A stretch of DNA of 62,390 bases from an uncultured Alistipes sp. GTDB taxonomy: Bacteria > Bacteroidota > Bacteroidia > Bacteroidales > Rikenellaceae. Every line of letters begins with the position of its first letter. Positions within the stretch are counted from its first letter, which is position 1. Of this stretch, positions 7,848-15,533 are shown piece after piece. The stretch lies in assembly GCA_949283205.1 (NCBI GenBank), contig CASDSD010000017.1, positions 1 through 62,390 of the forward strand, given 5' to 3'. Below the pieces are notes generated by a model that did no database searches, had not been told where the DNA came from, and saw only the letters and a list, made by a program, of their open reading frames with translations. The position numbers and the translations under genes are program-made.

Positions 7848-9917
7848 CTATTCCGCGGCCCTGCCCTTGCCCCACTTGGGCCGTATGTCGAGGAAGACCT
7901 CGAAGTTCATGCGGGGCATGGGGTGCGAGAGCACCGACCGGTACTCCTCGTTGAAGAGGTTGTTTATCTGCACCTTGATCGAGGTGTCGGCCCACCGCAG
8001 CGGGATGAGCCGCTCGAGCGACACGTCGCTCATGAAGTAGGGCGTAAGGTAGCCCGTGATGGAGGTGTCGTTGCTCGACATGGTGTAGCGCTCGGAGTAG
8101 TAGCACCAGCGGTAGACGAGCCTCCACGGGCCGCAGGCGAGGCGCCCCGTCACCGATGACGAGTATTCGGGCACATATACGAGCTGCTTGCCCACCGAGC
8201 GGTCGGCGTCGCTGATCTTCTCGCCCTGGTTTATCGAGGGGGTCCATGCGAAGTTGCCGTCGAGGCCGAGGCTCCAGCGCTCGCTCATGCGCCAGCGGAG
8301 CGATCCCTTGAGTTCGACGCCGTAGGCGTGTACGCGCTTTATGTTCTTTGGCGTCCAGTAGCCCTTGGCGTTGGGCAGCCATATGATCCAGTCGTCGATG
8401 TAGGAGTCGAATGCCGTGGCCGAGCCGCTTATGGAGAAACGGTCTCCGTCGCCCGCGGAGGCCTCGATGCCGCCGTCGTAGGAAAATCCGTTCTCCTTGC
8501 GCAGGTCGGGGTTGCCCCCCGGCAGGAAATAGAGGTCGTTGAGCGTCGGGAAGCGGTAGTTGCGCGAGACGGAGGCCTTCAGCACCACCTGGCCGCGCCG
8601 CGAGACGAGGTAGTCGACGAAGGCGGCGGGGATCAGGGGCGAGGCGTCGCGGCCGTAGAGTTCCTCGCGCAGCGCGGCCGAGATGCCGAGGCGTTCCGTG
8701 GGCCGCCACTTGGCCGAGACGTATGCCGAGAGTTCGATGCGCGCCTTGTCGTAGCCGACGACGGCCTGTCCGCCCTGCTGCGTGATGATGTTCCTGTCGG
8801 AGCTGACGACGAAGTGCTGGTGTGCCGTGAGGTCGGCCGTCAGCAGCCATTTGTCGCCGGCGTAGTATTCGCCCCCGACCTGTCCGTAGATGGTGTTCAC
8901 GCGGCTGCGCGAGCGTATCATCTGGGCCATCGTGCCGTTGCCCAGGTCGCGGCTGTAGTCGTATGCCAGCCACGAATTGACATATCCCGCCTTTGCCGAG
9001 ACCTTGTATCCGGAGCGTATGCGGTCCCACGACATCACGCTGCGGAAGGTGTGCTCGCGCTGCAGGTTCTCGTAGTTGTCGTCGGCATAGCTGACGCTCA
9101 GCAGCGGGATGCCGCGCCGTGAGTTGACGTACCACGCCGTGAGGCCGAGGCGGTCGCCCCGCCCCGTATTGTAGTATGCCTCCTGCAGCAGGTGCAGGTC
9201 GCGGAAGGCGCCGTTGCGGTTGCGTTCGACGGGGTGGTACTGGCCGATGATGTTGTGGTCGTCGTCGTAGATGTTCTCCTTCTTGTCGCGGTTGACGTAG
9301 CGGAAGTCGTTGGGCGAGGATGAATATACGACGCGTGTGGACACCTGCCAGCGGTCGCTGCCGTATGTCAGGCGCAGGTACTCGTCGAAGGTGGAGAACG
9401 ACCCCGCGCCCTGCACGTACTGCAGGCCGAATCCCCGCTGCCGCGCCGGCTCCGTCGAGAGGACTATGGCGCCGCCGAGGCCGCCGCCCGTGACGTTCAC
9501 CGACGAGGTGCCGTGCAGCAGCGACGCCTCGTCGATGAAGTAGGAGGGTATCATCGAGAAATCGGTCATGCCCAGCATGGGCGAGTTGATCTTCATGCCG
9601 TTCCAGGTGACCTGCGTGTGCGAGGGGGATGTGCCGCGGAAGGATGCCGTCGAGAGGGTCGCGCGGCCGTACTGCTTGATGAAGACCGTGGAGTTGAAGG
9701 TGAGGGCGTCGGCCAGCGACATGGATATGTTGTCGTGCAGCACGGCCGAGTCGAGGTGCGTGCGCTGCACGCCGATCTGTTTCATGGGGCGCGAGGCGGT
9801 GACGTCGACCTTCTCGATGTCGACGGTATATGCCGTGCGGTCGGTCTCCTGGGCTGCGGCCGCGGCGGGCAGCAGCAGGCAGAGCAGCAGTAGCGTATGT
9901 CGTGCGAGTCTCTCCAT
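7848..9917 (-). CDS. BtuB-like TonB-dependent corrinoid receptor
   Basis: The 689-residue outer-membrane receptor has a signal peptide (MERLARHTLLLLCLLLPAAAAAQ), a plug domain beginning around VDVTASRPMK with the plug segments TASFRGTSPSHTQVTWNG and TGGGLGGAIVLSTEP, and a long beta-barrel of alternating aromatic strands to the C-terminus. Active uptake is powered by TonB/ExbBD, which lie elsewhere. It is the last gene of an operon led by a cobalamin riboswitch and follows a BtuG-like lipoprotein by 9 bases, so vitamin B12 or related corrinoids are the likely substrate. The overall plug sequence also fits siderophore receptors. The riboswitch and BtuG neighbour decide the call. Confidence 0.88.
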   Translation of the reverse strand: MERLARHTLLLLCLLLPAAAAAQETDRTAYTVDIEKVDVTASRPMKQIGVQRTHLDSAVLHDNISMSLADALTFNSTVFIKQYGRATLSTASFRGTSPSHTQVTWNGMKINSPMLGMTDFSMIPSYFIDEASLLHGTSSVNVTGGGLGGAIVLSTEPARQRGFGLQYVQGAGSFSTFDEYLRLTYGSDRWQVSTRVVYSSSPNDFRYVNRDKKENIYDDDHNIIGQYHPVERNRNGAFRDLHLLQEAYYNTGRGDRLGLTAWYVNSRRGIPLLSVSYADDNYENLQREHTFRSVMSWDRIRSGYKVSAKAGYVNSWLAYDYSRDLGNGTMAQMIRSRSRVNTIYGQVGGEYYAGDKWLLTADLTAHQHFVVSSDRNIITQQGGQAVVGYDKARIELSAYVSAKWRPTERLGISAALREELYGRDASPLIPAAFVDYLVSRRGQVVLKASVSRNYRFPTLNDLYFLPGGNPDLRKENGFSYDGGIEASAGDGDRFSISGSATAFDSYIDDWIIWLPNAKGYWTPKNIKRVHAYGVELKGSLRWRMSERWSLGLDGNFAWTPSINQGEKISDADRSVGKQLVYVPEYSSSVTGRLACGPWRLVYRWCYYSERYTMSSNDTSITGYLTPYFMSDVSLERLIPLRWADTSIKVQINNLFNEEYRSVLSHPMPRMNFEVFLDIRPKWGKGRAAE

Positions 9918-9926
9918 GAACGATTC

Positions 9927-11015
9927 CTATTTCCAGCAGAAGGCGCCCGGGGTTATGCCGACGTAGAACGAGTCGAGGAGCTGCCCCGAGGTGTCGTAAC
10001 GGTATATGATGCCGTTCTGCACATAGTCTATGGCGTCGGCCACATATACCTCCTCGGTGGCGGGGTCGACCGTGAGCCCGTAATATATCGTGCCGCGGCT
10101 CTCGATGAAGGGGCGTACGGGGAGGCGGTCGTCCTCGACCCCCATGCGCCAGATGTCGTCGTTTATCCAGTAGAGTGTGGAGCCCGTGCCGTCGATGGTG
10201 ATCTCCGAGGGGGCGTCGCCCAGACGGAAGCGGAACGTCTGCTCGACGGTGAACGTCTCGGGGTCGATGCGGCAGAGCGTCGGGGCCTCGTAGCCGTAGG
10301 GGCTGCCCTCGTATCCGCCGTCGGTGACGGTCCACAGCTTGCCGTTGCGGTCGAGGACGAGCGACGTGGGCTGTATCCCCACCTCGAGCTCGGCGACAAC
10401 GGTGTCGGTGCGGGTGTCGATCTTGAGCAGGCGGTTCTGGTACGACCAGCAGTTGACGTAGACGTAGTCGCCCGCCTGCACCATCTGCTCCGTGGAGGCG
10501 TTCTCGGCCGTCATGCCCGGGCACTCGATGTAGCCCGTGACCTCATAGCGCTGCGGGTCGACGACGTATATGCGCGTGTCCCATATCTGTGTGACATAGG
10601 CCTTCGTGTCCGATACGAAGTGCATGTAGCGCGGGGATGTGAAGCCCGTGATGCGCCCCACCTCGCGGAATGTCTCGAGGTCGATGGCGAAGACCACGTG
10701 CGAGTTGTTCACCGTGATCCATCCCAGGTCGCCGTGTATGGTCATCGACTGCGCCACGTCGCCCAGCTTCATGCCGTTGGCGCGGTAGAAGACCTCGTTC
10801 TGCACGGTGCGGGTGTCGGGGTCGTAATAGGACAGCGTGGCGTTGCCGTACATGAAGTTGCCCTCGTTGACGATGAAGAGCCCGTCTCCCGCGGCCTCGG
10901 TGAGGTCGCCGTAGCCCATGTCGGCGGGCAGGTCGTAGTCGTACTTCATGCAGGCCGCGGCGCAGAGGGCGGCGGCGATGACGAACATGCGTGCGGGGCG
11001 TTTCATGAGGTTCAT
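9927..11015 (-). CDS. BtuG-like surface corrinoid-binding lipoprotein (DUF5074/YncE-type propeller)
   Basis: The 362-residue lipoprotein has a signal peptide ending at a lipobox (ALCAAC, Cys about residue 22). The body is a seven-bladed propeller-like repeat of the YncE/DUF5074 type, with units such as GLFIVNEGNFMYGNATLSYY, YVNCWSYQNRLLKIDTRTDT and EVYVADAIDYVQNGIIYRYD. In Bacteroides, BtuG is a very high-affinity cobalamin binder that caps BtuB. The gene sits directly upstream of a BtuB-like receptor under a cobalamin riboswitch, so the same role is inferred. The start at 11015 (MNLMKRPARM) was chosen because it puts the signal peptide at the N-terminus. Another ATG three codons in (11006) is equally possible. 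The long upstream extension of the frame overlaps the previous gene and is not used. Confidence 0.85.
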   Translation of the reverse strand: MNLMKRPARMFVIAAALCAAACMKYDYDLPADMGYGDLTEAAGDGLFIVNEGNFMYGNATLSYYDPDTRTVQNEVFYRANGMKLGDVAQSMTIHGDLGWITVNNSHVVFAIDLETFREVGRITGFTSPRYMHFVSDTKAYVTQIWDTRIYVVDPQRYEVTGYIECPGMTAENASTEQMVQAGDYVYVNCWSYQNRLLKIDTRTDTVVAELEVGIQPTSLVLDRNGKLWTVTDGGYEGSPYGYEAPTLCRIDPETFTVEQTFRFRLGDAPSEITIDGTGSTLYWINDDIWRMGVEDDRLPVRPFIESRGTIYYGLTVDPATEEVYVADAIDYVQNGIIYRYDTSGQLLDSFYVGITPGAFCWK

Positions 11016-11041
11016 GACGGGGCGTGTCGTTTGCGTTGTGT

Positions 11042-12781
11042 TCAGAGAGTCTCGTCGGCGATGCCCAGCACCTCGGTCGAGAGCTCGCCGAGCGACTCCG
11101 TGGCGTGGTTTATTCCCGTCTGCACCTTCACGAAGTCGATATATTCGAGGTCGGCGGGGGTGCCGTCGGCATTGACGGCGTTCGAGATGTCGAAGTAGCA
11201 CTTCGCGGCCCCGGCCTCGGCGTTGTCGCCCGCCTCGCAGTCCGTACCGCGGTTGTCGGCATAGCCCCAATCGTAGGGGGCGTTGATGATGTTGCCCGTG
11301 GCGGTGTCGGTGTATGTGTTCGCGGGCAGGCACACCCCGTAGAGGGTATAGCTGTCGGCCTCGACCCACTGCGGATAGTAGAAGTCGTGTTTGTGGAATG
11401 AGTTGCGCGGCACCTCGCCCTCGCCGCCGCGGTTGTCTCTCCAGCGCACGGACATGCCGGCACCGCTCGGGCGGTAGTATGTCACGGCATAATCCTCGAC
11501 AGTCTCCTTTTTGCCGTACTCCGACCCCTTGAGCTGGTACCACTCGTCGTCGGGCAGGCCGTTCCCGTTGGTGTCCTGCATTACCCACACTATGCCGGGC
11601 TCCGACGAGCCGTCGAACATGTTGCCCGAGACGGAGAACTCGCCGCCCGCGGCGCGGGCGATGCTGTGGTCGAAGCCGGCGACGATGTATCCGCCCCAGG
11701 CGCCGAGCGAGACATAAAGGCCCTTGTCGATGCGTGCGGCGGCATACTCCGCAGCCGCTGCGGGGGTGGTGACGCCGTCGAAGCCCGAGCGCTCCTCGTT
11801 TATGAACTGCCCGGGGGCGGGCGTGTATTCATATATGCGGTCGGGGGCGCTCTTCGACGCTGCCGTGGCGGCGCGGCGGAAGGTGCCCTCCCCGGGGCAG
11901 CAGACGACCTTCACGGCGGCCTCGCCGCGCGATCCCGCGGCATCGGTCACCCGTACCGAGATCTCGTACTCGCCCTGTGCGTCGGGGGTGAATGAGAATA
12001 TGTTGCCGTCGGCATCCGCGGGCGCGCCGTCGACATACCACTCGTATGAGGGGTCCGCCGCAGGACCCGTCACGGGACGCAGGCAGATGGTGCGGCCCGC
12101 GGCGACGCTTCTCGTGCCGGCCTCGCCGTACAGGGTCGAGGGGGCGGGGAATGTCACCGCCAGAGGCATGTACTCCACCACGCGCACCGTCACCGTGGCT
12201 TCGGCATCCCCGTCCTCGTTCTCGACGGTGAGGCGGAGCGTATGGTCGCCCGCGGCGTCGCTGTGGAAGAGGTATGTGGGGTCGGTGCCGACGCTCTCCC
12301 CGTCGAGCGTCCATGCGTAGGCGGCACCCTCGGCGTTGGCCACCGAGGGCGTTATGACGGTGTCGTCGCCCGCGGCGGCTGTGATGACACCCTCCACGGC
12401 CTCGGGAAACGTTATGACGGGGGGCAGCAGCTCCAGAACCTCGATGCGCATCTCCTCCTCGTCGCTGCCCGTGCTGTTTGTCACGCGCAGCAGCAGGTAG
12501 TAGGTTCCGGCCTCCGCGGCCGAAAAGGTATAGGAGGTGCCGGTGCCGACGCTCTCCCCGTCGATGATCCACTCGTAGGCGGCGCCCTCGCCGTTCTCGA
12601 CGGCGGGGGTTATCGTTATGCTGCGGCCGGCCTTGACGGTATAAATCCCGTCGGGCGAGTCGAGTGTTATGACGGGTTCGGGCAGGGCCGTTATCACTCC
12701 GTCCTTGTTGCAGGCGGCGGGGCCCAGAGCGACGGCCGCCGCGAGCAGGAGCATGGTCGAAAGACGTTTCATGGTGCGCAT
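11042..12781 (-). CDS. Lipoprotein with three PKD-like domains, first gene of the corrinoid operon
   Basis: The 579-residue lipoprotein has its lipobox at GPAAC (Cys 24). Three PKD/Ig-like domains follow at about residues 35-117, 120-203 and 206-293. The first two are close copies (AAYEWIIDGESVGT and AAYAWTLDGESVGT) and stay similar at DNA level. A distinct C-terminal domain of about 270 residues carries a Ca-loop-like DTNGNGLPDDEW and ends near TGINHATESLGELSTEV. It is the first gene behind the cobalamin riboswitch and 26 bases before the BtuG-like gene. A role as an extra surface corrinoid-binding or receptor-assembly protein is inferred from position only. I do not recognise a named function. 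The frame stays open upstream to 13069, but that extension is arginine-rich and would bury the signal peptide. Confidence 0.75.
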   Translation of the reverse strand: MRTMKRLSTMLLLAAAVALGPAACNKDGVITALPEPVITLDSPDGIYTVKAGRSITITPAVENGEGAAYEWIIDGESVGTGTSYTFSAAEAGTYYLLLRVTNSTGSDEEEMRIEVLELLPPVITFPEAVEGVITAAAGDDTVITPSVANAEGAAYAWTLDGESVGTDPTYLFHSDAAGDHTLRLTVENEDGDAEATVTVRVVEYMPLAVTFPAPSTLYGEAGTRSVAAGRTICLRPVTGPAADPSYEWYVDGAPADADGNIFSFTPDAQGEYEISVRVTDAAGSRGEAAVKVVCCPGEGTFRRAATAASKSAPDRIYEYTPAPGQFINEERSGFDGVTTPAAAAEYAAARIDKGLYVSLGAWGGYIVAGFDHSIARAAGGEFSVSGNMFDGSSEPGIVWVMQDTNGNGLPDDEWYQLKGSEYGKKETVEDYAVTYYRPSGAGMSVRWRDNRGGEGEVPRNSFHKHDFYYPQWVEADSYTLYGVCLPANTYTDTATGNIINAPYDWGYADNRGTDCEAGDNAEAGAAKCYFDISNAVNADGTPADLEYIDFVKVQTGINHATESLGELSTEVLGIADETL

Positions 12782-13074
12782 ATCGTTTACTTTGCTTGTC
12801 GGTTCCGGTGCGGAGGCTGCGGCTGCGGTGCCGTGACAGCATGACGTAAGAGCCTCCGGTCGTGGATTGCGGCCGGAGGCGGTGTGCCGGTGTGTCGGAT
12901 GTGAAAGGAGGTGTGTGATGCTCCGGAGCGTGAGCGGAGTGTCGGGCACCTGTCGTGCCCTTCCCCTGCGCGGCCGTCGCCGCGACGCGGGCGGAGTCCG
13001 CCGCCGTGTCGTGCGTGGGCGGCAATCTCCGGATATCCTTTCGATCCGGCCCGAGACTCGCGGGCGCAATCATC
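12782..13074 (-). other. Long 5' leader between riboswitch and first gene
   Basis: 293 bases separate the end of the aptamer from the start codon, with no credible gene. A strong stem (10 pairs, 12852-12861 with 12871-12880, including one G-U) lies about 70 bases before the start codon. It has no U-run, so it looks more like a translational or processing element than a terminator. The expression platform of the riboswitch should lie here or at its 3' end. Confidence 0.45.
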
Positions 13075-13250
13075 CGTCCGGGCAGGTCTTCTGACTCGTT
13101 CCTCGCCGTGCGCCTTCCCGACCGACGGGTCAGTGGCGTGATGCACGATGACATTACCCCTTGCGGGGCGGAACTCACAGCAGCGAGTACTGTTCCGGTT
13201 TCGCACCGGATTCCCTTTTAACCCCGCCCTTGCGGACGTGGGCCCGAACG
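13075..13250 (-). promoter_or_regulatory. Cobalamin riboswitch
   Basis: Read on the minus strand, the closing helix P1 is a 9-bp pairing of CGTTCGGGC (13250-13242) with GCCCGGACG (13083-13075). Inside are the conserved blocks GGGAATCCGGTGCGAAACCGG, AACAGTACTCGCTGCTGTGA, the B12-box region around GCCACTGAC, and GTCAGAAGACCTGCC at the 3' side. These are the conserved core of the AdoCbl class. It precedes a PKD lipoprotein, BtuG-like and BtuB-like operon, the expected repressed target when cobalamin is plentiful. Confidence 0.95.
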
Positions 13251-13253
13251 CTG

Positions 13254-13283
13254 CAAAGGTATATCTTTTCCTCGGAATATCAA
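13254..13283 (-). promoter_or_regulatory. Promoter of the corrinoid operon
   Basis: On the minus strand TTG (13283-13281), a 19-base spacer and TACCTTTG (13261-13254) match the Bacteroidetes promoter. The -7 box ends three bases before riboswitch helix P1, so the transcript should begin almost exactly at the aptamer. Confidence 0.75.
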
Positions 13284-13570
13284 TATTTTTTTACGTCTCG
13301 CCGGCCCGCAGCCCCTGAAGCACGGCTGTGGCATCCTGCCGGCGGGGGTGCCCGGGGTGGCGCGTGGCGGGCGGGAGGCGTCGCCGGATGCGGCCGCGCG
13401 GGGCGTTTTGCGCTGTTTTGGGGCGCGAAAGGCGGGCGTTTCGAATAATATTTATAACTTTGCAAGTTACAATGCCTTTATACGGCCTTGCCGCACGGGC
13501 GCGGCCCTGCGCAGGGCCGTGAGACAGAACCCCGTGCCTGAAAGGTTTTCGAAAAGGTTGTTCGGAAAGG
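13284..13570. other. Divergent intergenic region before the flippase
   Basis: A G-rich stretch with no gene. On the plus strand TAACTTTG at 13455-13462 is a good -7 box, though without a clear TTTG partner, giving a roughly 100-base leader for the flippase gene. That leader contains the palindrome GGCCCTGCGCAGGGCC (13503-13518), which can form a 6-bp hairpin. Confidence 0.45.
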
Positions 13571-15046
13571 ATGCTTGAGAAGTTAGCCAAACAGACCGCC
13601 ATATACGGCATAAGCACCATCGTCGTGCGCTTCCTCAGCTACCTGCTCACCCCGTTCTACACGCGGTGGCTGGGGCAGGAGGAGTACGGGGTCATCACCG
13701 ATATCTATGCGCTGATACCCTTTGCGCTGGTGGTGCTCACGATGGGCATGGAGTCGAGCTACTTCCGTTTCGCGGCCAAGGCCGACGAGGCGGGGGGCGA
13801 CACGGCCGCCGCGAAACGCCGTCTCTTTGCCACGACATGGGGTGCCACGCTGGTGGCGGCGTTGCTGTTCTTCGCCGCGGTGGCGGTGTTCCGCGACGGT
13901 GCGGCCCGCGCCATGGGCGAGGCGTATGTCGAACATCCGCAGTATGTGGTGCTGGCGGCGGCCATCATCCTGTTCGACGTGGCGGCCATGATCCCCTTCG
14001 CGCGGCTGCGCGAGCGGGGCGAGGCGGGGCGGTATGTCATGCTGAAGGCTTTGGGCGTATGCGTGAACGTGGTTCTGGCCTTCGCCTTCGCCGCGGCGGG
14101 GCTCTACGATACCTCTTTCGGCGTGGGGTGGGTCTTCGTGGCCAACCTGGCGGCAAGCGCCGTGACGCTGGCGGTGATCGTCGCCGTGACGGAGCGCGTG
14201 CGACCCGTTATCGACCGTCGTCTGCTGGTGCGCATCTTCGCTTACTCGCTGCCGCTGCTCATAGGCGGCATCGCGGGCACGGCGAACGAGTTCATCGACC
14301 GCCAGATGATCAAGTACCTCGTCCCCGACGGGGCGATGGCCCAGCTCGGAATATACGGCGCCATTACGAAGATCGCGGTGGTGATGACGCTCTTCACGCA
14401 GATGTACCGCCTGGCGGCCGAACCCTTCTTCCTGGCGAACTTCCGCAAGGAGGAGTTCGTCGAGTCGAACGCCGCGGCCCTGAAATACTACATGATGGTG
14501 TCGATGGCCATATTCCTCGGCATAGCGCTCTTCCGCGACCTCTTCGCGCTGATCGTGGGGCGCGACTTCCGTGAGGGGATCTTCATCCTGCCCGTGGTGC
14601 TGGGGGCGAACGTCCTGAGCGGCGTGTGGCTCAACCTCTCGTTCTGGTACAAGCGCGAGGAGAAGACCCGCTTCGCCATCTACGTGACCTTCACGGGGCT
14701 GTTGTTCACCGTCATCTTCAACGTGGCGCTGGTGCCGCGCTGGGGATACTACGGCGCCGCGTGGGCCCGTTTCATTGCCGAGGGGTCGATGGTTGCCGTG
14801 AGCTATGCGCTCAACCGGCGCTACTATCCCACGCCATACCAGACGGGGCGCATCGCGGGATATGTGGCCGTGGGGTTGGCGCTCTTCGCCGCGAGCGAGC
14901 TCTTCGCACGCTATGCCGGGGCGCCCGTGGCGGTGCAGTATGCGGTCAATGCGGTGCTGTTCGGCCTCTATTGCCTCTATGCCGTGCGGCGCGAGAAGAT
15001 CGACGTGCGGGCCCTGGCCCTGGCTGTGGTGCACCGCCGCAGATAA
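13571..15046 (+). CDS. Wzx-type oligosaccharide flippase
   Basis: The 491-residue polytopic membrane protein has about 12-14 hydrophobic helices. It opens with LAKQTAIYGISTIVVRFLSYLLTPFYTRWL followed by EEYG, the N-terminal signature of the polysaccharide-transport/MATE-like (MVF) superfamily. The later segment PLLIGGIAGTANEFIDRQMI also fits. Such proteins flip lipid-linked oligosaccharides across the inner membrane for O-antigen, capsule or peptidoglycan-related assembly. It is not in a glycosyltransferase cluster but is followed 24 bases later by dUTPase, an arrangement of housekeeping type. The substrate is unknown. Confidence 0.85.
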   Translation: MLEKLAKQTAIYGISTIVVRFLSYLLTPFYTRWLGQEEYGVITDIYALIPFALVVLTMGMESSYFRFAAKADEAGGDTAAAKRRLFATTWGATLVAALLFFAAVAVFRDGAARAMGEAYVEHPQYVVLAAAIILFDVAAMIPFARLRERGEAGRYVMLKALGVCVNVVLAFAFAAAGLYDTSFGVGWVFVANLAASAVTLAVIVAVTERVRPVIDRRLLVRIFAYSLPLLIGGIAGTANEFIDRQMIKYLVPDGAMAQLGIYGAITKIAVVMTLFTQMYRLAAEPFFLANFRKEEFVESNAAALKYYMMVSMAIFLGIALFRDLFALIVGRDFREGIFILPVVLGANVLSGVWLNLSFWYKREEKTRFAIYVTFTGLLFTVIFNVALVPRWGYYGAAWARFIAEGSMVAVSYALNRRYYPTPYQTGRIAGYVAVGLALFAASELFARYAGAPVAVQYAVNAVLFGLYCLYAVRREKIDVRALALAVVHRRR

Positions 15047-15070
15047 GGCGGATGGGAATGATAACGCAAA

Positions 15071-15517
15071 ATGAAAGATAGCATTATGAAGGTAAGGATA
15101 GTAAACCGCTCGCGCCATGCGCTGCCCGCGTACCAGACGCCGCTGTCGGCGGGGATGGACGTGCGCGCCGACCTGGACGAGAGCGTCACGCTCGCGCCGC
15201 TCGGGCGTGCGATGATACCCACGGGGCTCTATGTCGAGCTGCCCGCGGGCTATGAGATGCAGGTGCGGCCCCGCAGCGGCCTGGCGGCCAAGCACGGCGT
15301 GACGGTGCTGAACTCGCCCGGTACGGTCGATGCCGACTACCGCGGCGAGATACGGGTTATACTCGTCAACCTGAGCGGCGAGCCCTTCACCATAGAGCCG
15401 GGCGAGCGTATCGCACAGCTTGTGGTGGCACGCCACGAACAGGTGGAGTGGGAACCTGTCGAGGAGCTCGGGACGACGGAACGCGGTGCCGGCGGCTTCG
15501 GCTCGACGGGACGGTGA
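15071..15517 (+). CDS. dut: dUTP diphosphatase
   Basis: At 148 residues this is a normal trimeric dUTPase, which turns dUTP into dUMP and PPi, keeping uracil out of DNA and feeding dTMP synthesis. All five motifs are visible: SAGMDVRA, the PRSGLA motif, [29 protein letters not shown], and the C-terminal [11 protein letters not shown] that closes over the substrate. The start at 15071 (MKDSIMKV) could instead be 15086 (MKVRIVN), which is nearer the usual N-terminus. It is cytoplasmic. Confidence 0.96.
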   Translation: MKDSIMKVRIVNRSRHALPAYQTPLSAGMDVRADLDESVTLAPLGRAMIPTGLYVELPAGYEMQVRPRSGLAAKHGVTVLNSPGTVDADYRGEIRVILVNLSGEPFTIEPGERIAQLVVARHEQVEWEPVEELGTTERGAGGFGSTGR

Positions 15518-15533
15518 CGGAAAAAGTTTGGCG

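Noticed and set aside
7720-10524. Open minus-strand frame of 934 codons over the corrinoid operon
   Set aside because: It is an out-of-frame shadow of the BtuB- and BtuG-like genes, with Arg/His/Pro-rich composition.
12782-13069. N-terminal extension of the PKD lipoprotein up to the riboswitch
   Set aside because: It would bury the signal peptide and is arginine-rich; the start at 12781 gives a proper lipoprotein.
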